Origin: Myrmaecium sp. VS I D KN 1
Lineage: Eukaryota; Ascomycota; Dothideomycetes; Valsariales; Valsariaceae
DNA: 64,000 nucleotides
Assembly (NCBI GenBank): GCA_019775845.1
Contig: JADQAV010000007.1
Location: forward strand, 372,390 to 436,389
Reading direction: 5' to 3'
How positions within the stretch are numbered: the first letter of the stretch is position 1; every line of letters begins with the position of its first letter. The notes under the pieces were generated by a model that did not search any database, was not told the DNA's origin, and worked only from the letters and a program-made list of their open reading frames with translations. Position numbers and translations under genes: made by a program. Shown in pieces: positions 58,455 to 64,000 of the stretch.

Positions 58455-59460
58455 GGAGGCCGATGATACATACGCCTTGGTCCGAGAGTACGAGGGAGAC
58501 CACTGCTCTCCGTCTTAATTCCGATATCCCGGTTTTCCTCCCTTGGATGTTCACTTTCTCTTCTTTCCCTTTCTTAATTCTCTTCTCTCACTTAAAATAC
58601 GTAACCCCCAAATACCCCAAAAATGTTCCTTTTCCTATACCCCTCAAACCAGTTGCTTGTATCTAAGTTCTTTTTTTCTTCCCTTTTTTTTCTTCGGCCT
58701 AGGGTTTTGCTTTTCTATTGTCTTGTCTTGTTTTAGTCTCTCGTACCGTGTTGATTGCACGTCATAACCTGATACCAGAAATGCAGAAAATGTGTCTTTT
58801 GAATCTTCCACGTAGCCTTCCGTTTGTTTTGCGTTGCGCCCGTTACATCAAAGCAGCTGCATCGCACGCGTTTCGCTTATGGAAGGGTGGTACGGGATCG
58901 CGATGTGCCGGTGAGGCGGTGGTGGTGGCTTCGAAAGAAGATACCTGAGTTTCGGATGCTTCCGTTCTCCTGTCACCGACAGCTTCGCAACACGGTGTCT
59001 CCCAGCTGCACACCGCACTGCAAGGCACGACACGGCTGCCTACCTACCTGCCTGTCCTTCTCGAAAACCTTGGCGTTTCTTCCGGACCGCCGTCAGCGGC
59101 GACCTGGGCTGGTCAAGGTAGGTGACTTGCCTACCTTAGTTGACGTACCTACCTAAGGCCGGGAGCACGACGGCGACAGCATCGGCTCTTCCGCTGACTG
59201 ATGACTGATGAACGTCACACCGATTCAAGGCGGAGCGCACGTCACACACGCAGGGAGTGGGCCTTGCCGATGACTAAGGTCATCTCCTCCGTGCCGGGTA
59301 TGTCGAGTACATAGGTACAGGAAGGTTGGTAGGTTCCTGTGACATGCCGAAAGCGGAAACCGAAAAAGGGATCGGAGGAAAGAAACATCCAGGGCAGCGC
59401 AGCACTTCTTTCGGTGCGTCCGCGCGTGGGGGAGGTGAAGAGTCATCATCATCATCGGTA

Positions 59461-59485
59461 GCAGCAGCAGCAGCAGCAGCAGCAG
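59461..59485. repeat. (GCA)n microsatellite
   Basis: Eight GCA trinucleotides in intergenic sequence, just after a short ATC run. Confidence 0.9.
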
Positions 59486-60160
59486 TAGAAACTACCTCGA
59501 GTGATTGACTGAGTGAGTGACTGGACGGTTGTCAGCGGGGATGACACGTGAAAGTGGAAGAGAACAAAAAGCCCCGGGGAAGGACGGAGGATGTGTAAGG
59601 AGTCGCTCCCACCGCTTCCTACAGGATCGTTCACATCCCGCGATGTTGCAACCGACGACGACTGCGACGGCGAGGACAACGACGATGATGCGGAATAAGT
59701 CATCAAAAAGACTAATGGCGCGGCAGTGTGCTGACTGGATGACTGGACTGGGTGAGTGGCGAGTGCAGGGTAGCATGTTGTGTGATGATGGTGCCGAACT
59801 GCACGGGGAAGGAGGGGGGGAAGGAGGGGGGGCCAAGATCGTGATTTCCTGTCCATCCATTCTCCATCCTTCAGCCCTGGGTGCAAGGGGAAGGAAGCCG
59901 GGGGCCATGGTGGAGCGGTCAGCACGATCCTGGATACGACATACCTCGTCCATCCATCCATCCATATACACACATACAGTAAGGCCTTCCCGCTAGTGAT
60001 TTTATAAGCCGGAGAGAAACGTGTTTTTTGGTTGGTTCTGGATCTGGAACGCCGGCGATGGAATCCAGACATCAATACCGACCGTAGGTACGAGGGCATG
60101 GCGGCGGATGATAAGCCGGCAGGTTACTCCAGCACCGCGGCTTTCATCTCCGCATGCACG

Positions 60161-60185
60161 CACACACACACACACACACACACAC
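60161..60185. repeat. (CA)n microsatellite
   Basis: Twelve CA dinucleotides in intergenic sequence upstream of the calpain-like gene. Confidence 0.9.
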
Positions 60186-60869
60186 CAATGGGGCTCGATT
60201 CAACTGACGGAAACTCTCAGAAACTCTTCTCGAGTACGAGGAATTGTACGAGGGAGAGCTTCTTTGGCCCCAGAAGATTGTGCTGTGGCATGGCGTCATG
60301 CCGCCTGCGAGGGGTCAGCGGTTGGCCCGCCTGCTCACCGGCTCCTCGGCGGGAAAAGAAGGAGGTTAAGCCTTACCGTACCGAGGGGGATGCCTGCCTG
60401 CATGCATGCATGCAGGCTCGGTGACCGTTTGTTTCGACGGCGGTGATGGTGGTGTTTTGGCTCGCGCTGGGCCCGAAGGGGCGGCGGCCTGGTACTCGGG
60501 GCAAGGCTGTCGTCCGCCTCAGCCTCGCTTGGGGGGGACGGCTTTGGGGAGAAAGCAGCAGAGCGACGGATGTCACGCTTCCATGCGCGGCGGCTGCGCC
60601 GACGAGATGGAGGACTTACCGCCCCCCCCCACCCGTAAATAGTACACACGTCCACATTTTGAACCGGGATGTCGTTGCATTGGCCCAAGCTTCTTTCCAT
60701 CCTTCAGCCGCAATCCCTCCGCCCTCCATCTGATCCTCTCTCAACTGGCCTCTTCGAGGGAAGCGGCCGGGACAGCTATAATAATCGACCCACGGACCGG
60801 CCTCGACATGGCGGACCTCCGCAGACTCCACGCACCCTCATCGACCCCCCCTCGCAATTCCGGTCGGCC

Positions 60870-63800
60870 ATGACATCCCAGCGATCTTTCCGGCTCTTTG
60901 ATCCTGAAGACACCCGGCCGCCCACGCGAGGACCGCTCTCGCTCGCCTCGAGAATGTACCACCGTCCCCCGCCGCGGCCGCCGGCATCGAGGCCGACGCA
61001 GCCGCCGCAGAAGCACGTCGATGACTTCTGGGCCAAGTTCACGACCGCCCACCCGGGCAAGGTCTTCACCATCCTGCCGAACAACTACTACGCCAAGCGG
61101 GCGGCCCTGCAGCAGGCCGGCGGCGCCGGCGCCGGCCAGCACCCGCCTTCCCAGAACGCGGTGCACAGCTACGAGGAGGCCGTGGCTGCGTGCCGGGCCA
61201 AGGTCAGCAAGATCGTGCGGGAATGCCGCCGCCTCAATCAAAAGTATCGCGACCCCCACTTCGACATCGAGGCCGACTTCAAGCGCAGCCAGCTGTGGCC
61301 CGACGTCCTCCCCGACTGCTTAACCGGCCTGGGGGAGGAGGACCGTGGGAAGCTGGTGCCGATGAGCGTCAAGAGGATTGAGGTGAGTGACCACGATTTT
61401 TTTATTCCCTGACGTTACCCTTGACTCGGGAAAGGCTGAAAGGTCGTGGACCCTTCTCTCCCCGTGCGGGGAAAGGGTCCCTGCGGCGTGGAGAGTTTGG
61501 TATGCGTGGGGGTGGTCTTGATCATTTCATCGGGGTCTTCACTTCACGTCCAGTTCCCCTTGACTAACTAGTGAGTGAAAGGATATCTTCGAGAAACCGC
61601 AATTCTTCATCGAAGGGGCGACGGCGAACGATGTCAGGCAGGGCAAAGAAGGCGATTGCTGGTTCATGTCGGCGTTATGCACGCTGAGCAACAAGAAGGG
61701 CTTAATACAGAACGTCTGCGTGGCGCGGGACGAACAGGTCGGAGTGTATGGGTTCGTGTTCCACCGAGGTATGTGAATGTCCCTTGGAAGCATGATCATC
61801 GCATAGGAGGGTACTGATCTGCAGTTGAACAGATGGCGAATGGATCTCTGAGGTCATTGACGATAAGCTCTACCTGATCAAGGAGGATTTCGACGAAGCG
61901 ACCCTCGACCGGCACCAATGGCTCGAGCTGCAGAATCGCAAGAGCCCGGACGAGGAATGGCGGGCGGTGATGCAAACGGGTTCGCGGGCCCTGTACTTTG
62001 CACAATGTAGCGATCCGAACGAAACGTGGCTACCCCTGTTGGAGAAGGCTTACGCCAAGGCTCACGGTGACTATGCAGCCTTGGAGTCAGGTTTCGTAGG
62101 GTGAGTACTGCTGCTGACACATCCCGCCCCTCTTCCAGAAACATTTAAGAGTTCGTTGCTGACATGATGATGTTTTTTCTAGCGAGGGTATTGAGGACCT
62201 GACTGGCGGTGTGACAAGCGAGATCTTTACCACCGATATCCTAGACAAGGACAAGTTTTGGCGGGAGGAGTTGTTGAATGTCAACAATGACTTCCTCTTC
62301 GGATGTGGTCAGATGAACGGCATCTATGGTGAAAGGAAGGGCATCCAGGAAAAGCATGCTTACTCCGTAATGGAGGCCAGGGAAATCGACGGGCAGCGAT
62401 TGGTCAAGCTAAGGTAGCTAAACTCCATCCCAGCGTTTGACAGTATGCTTACTTAGCTTACGCGAAGAAACCCTTGGGGTAAGACTGAATGGACCGGGCC
62501 GTGGAGCGATGGCTCCGAGGAATGGACTCCTGAGTGGATGCACAACCTCAACCACCGGTTCGGCAATGACGGAGTATTCTGGATCTCCTATGAGGACCTT
62601 CTGAAGCATTATCAGCACCTGGACCGCACCAGGCTCTTTGGACCGGAGTGGACCGTCACGCAGAAGTGGACGAGTGTCAACGTTCCATGGTCAGTCGATT
62701 ACCTGGACACCAAGTTCACCATTTCCCTCTCCAAACCAAGCTCCGTTGTCATCGTCCTCTCTCAGCTGGACGACCGCTACTTCCTGGGCCTTGAAGGCCA
62801 ATATGAATTTCAGCTGAAGTTCAGACTCCACAAGAATGACGAAGACGACTACATCGTCCGAAGCAACGGGAGCTATTACATGAAACGTTCCGTCAGTACG
62901 GAACTTGATCTGGAGGCCGGCGATTACACCGTTCTCTTCAAGATCACCGCCACCCGGCTGGACAACCCAGCACCAGAAGAGGTGATCCGCCGGACCTGCC
63001 GCACTCGGCGCGAGAAGCTCCTCTCGATCGGCCTAAGCTACGACCTCGCGCACGCCAAGGGCCAGTTCCGCGCGCTGGAGAAGGAGCAGCGCGAGAGTGA
63101 GAAATTGAAGCGCAAGGAGAGGCGCAAGGAAGAGGCGCGGAAGATCTTCAACGCGCGTCGCGAACGGCGCCGGAAGGAGAAGCTCCGGCAAAAGAAGAAG
63201 GAGGCGAAACTAGCGGAGAAGAATCGCAAGCGAGGCCGTCCCGCCACCCATGGCATCGCAACGCCGGCTGAGTCTGAGCAGGCGCTGGACAAGAGGCTCG
63301 AGGACCTGAAGCTTCACGAAGGAGACGGCCTGGGTATCAATGTCGGGAGCGAGGAGGTCCCGGAGGCTGTCGCAGTAAATGTTGCGGCCGCTGCCACTGT
63401 TTCCCATGCCAGGTCTAGCATCACTGAGACCATTCCCGTCGGGAGCCCGCCTGGCCGTTCACAAAGCCCGAGTTCGGGAGGCGGCTTCCAGGGCCGTGGA
63501 GGCTACAACAGTCCTCATCGTGCTGTGCTCGCAAACCTCGAGAGTAGCCACCGCTCTCCATCTCCCGGTGGCGGCTTCGGGGGCCGGGGCGGATATAACA
63601 AGGGTCGGGACGGTTACAACGGCCGAGATGGCTATAACGGTCGCGACGGGTATAATGGTCGGGACGGCTACAATGGCCGTGACGGCTACAACGGTCGCGA
63701 TGGCTATAACGAAACTTCGACCGACCCTGCCACCACCTCCGGTGCCGAAGACGCGCACCCTCCCACTGGCACCCCGACAGCAAGGGGCATTTCTCCTCGG

Positions 63801-64000
63801 TCTAATTCCCGCCCGCCATCACGCCGCGCCACGCTCTCACCTTACCCCGCCGGTCTCCCGGGCATACGGGTCACTCGCGAACGAGCGCACAGCAATGCCT
63901 CCCGGGTCAGCGTCAGCGATCTGTCGGATGACGACGATCTGCTCTCGTGGGACAGCGAGCTGGATGGACCAAGCTCGTCGGAGGACTCGGACGAAGAGGC
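60870..64000 (+). CDS. Calpain-type cysteine protease, 3' end outside window
   Basis: Exons 60870-61382, 61582-61768, 61833-62100, 62183-62413 and 62468 to the window end. The start MTSQRSFRLFDPEDTRPPTR is chosen for its context (cggccATGa). The frame is open upstream to another ATG at 60669, so an extra 67 residues are possible. The papain-like calpain core has all three catalytic residues: Cys197 in QGKEGDCWFMSAL, His381 in QEKHAYSVMEA and Asn401 in RNPWGKTEWTGPWSD. A beta-sandwich-like domain follows (SVDYLDTKFTISLSKPSSVV to DYTVLFKITAT). Next is a Lys/Arg/Glu coiled coil (about 605-670) and a Gly-rich tail with six RDGYNG repeats. The tail continues past the edge in an acidic Ser-rich stretch. 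It differs from PalB in lacking a visible MIT domain. Confidence 0.9.
63606..63710 (+). repeat. Coding tandem repeat, six RDGYNG units
   Basis: Six in-frame copies of an 18-base unit encode Arg-Asp-Gly-Tyr-Asn-Gly in the tail of the calpain-like protease; the last copy ends in Glu. Synonymous differences between copies (GGC/GGT/GGG, TAC/TAT) show that the repeat is kept at protein level rather than being freshly expanded. Confidence 0.95.

Larger units (their letters stand above)
58455..60869. other. 2.4 kb intergenic region before the calpain-like gene
   Basis: Contains the 3' region of the Ala/Pro-rich gene, CTACCTAC/CCTGCC repeats near 59038-59155, two microsatellites and a perfect palindrome at 60396-60417. 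The last 200 bases stay open in frame with the calpain gene. A 215-codon frame on the minus strand (59452-60099) overlaps the GCA repeat and looks non-coding. Confidence 0.5.

Noticed and set aside
59452-60099. 215-codon minus-strand frame
   Set aside because: Ends in a poly-Cys run from the GCA microsatellite and has a Ser/Pro-rich low-complexity body. No splice or domain support.

Overview
The window is nuclear DNA of a filamentous ascomycete (Pezizomycotina). Most genes carry several short GT-AG introns. The set includes CreC, a CreD-type arrestin, a PSTAIRE Cdc2/NimX kinase, HP1, Gem1/Miro and Slm1. An 8.2 kb AT-rich block shows saturated repeat-induced point mutation (RIP). The form of Cdc2, CreC and the arrestin points to Eurotiomycetes, but this is inference. 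Exon joins were built by hand from splice sites, reading phase and family knowledge; no alignment was run.

Layout. 0-22 kb is gene-dense: a CHY zinc-finger gene (partial), chaperonin CCT5, HP1, MsrB, a 50-residue membrane micropeptide, an MFS transporter, a 441-residue membrane protein of unknown function, and a Zds-family protein. 22.6-30.8 kb is the RIP relic, with no reading frame of 60 codons. 31-42 kb holds Gem1, CreC, an aminoglycoside-phosphotransferase-like protein that has lost a metal-binding Asp, and a CreD/ApyA-type arrestin. 43-58.5 kb holds Slm1, an AlkB-type dioxygenase, Cdc2, a GH18 hydrolase fused to a UBA domain, an AmdS-like amidase, a 1031-residue SANT/Myb-like protein and a small Ala/Pro-rich protein. 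A calpain-type protease runs off the right edge.

How the genes relate. Most are unlinked housekeeping functions. The exception is CreC (partner of the CreB deubiquitinase) lying 3.5 kb from a CreD-type arrestin (adaptor of the HulA ubiquitin ligase). These are opposing arms of the ubiquitin switch in carbon catabolite repression. HP1 is the reader that normally coats RIP-mutated DNA such as the block in this window.

Two features stand out. First, coding exons are unusually small: an 8-nt internal exon and first coding exons of 5, 7, 10, 10 and 13 nt. Second, the GH18-UBA architecture is unusual. No CRISPR array, rRNA or convincing tRNA was found.
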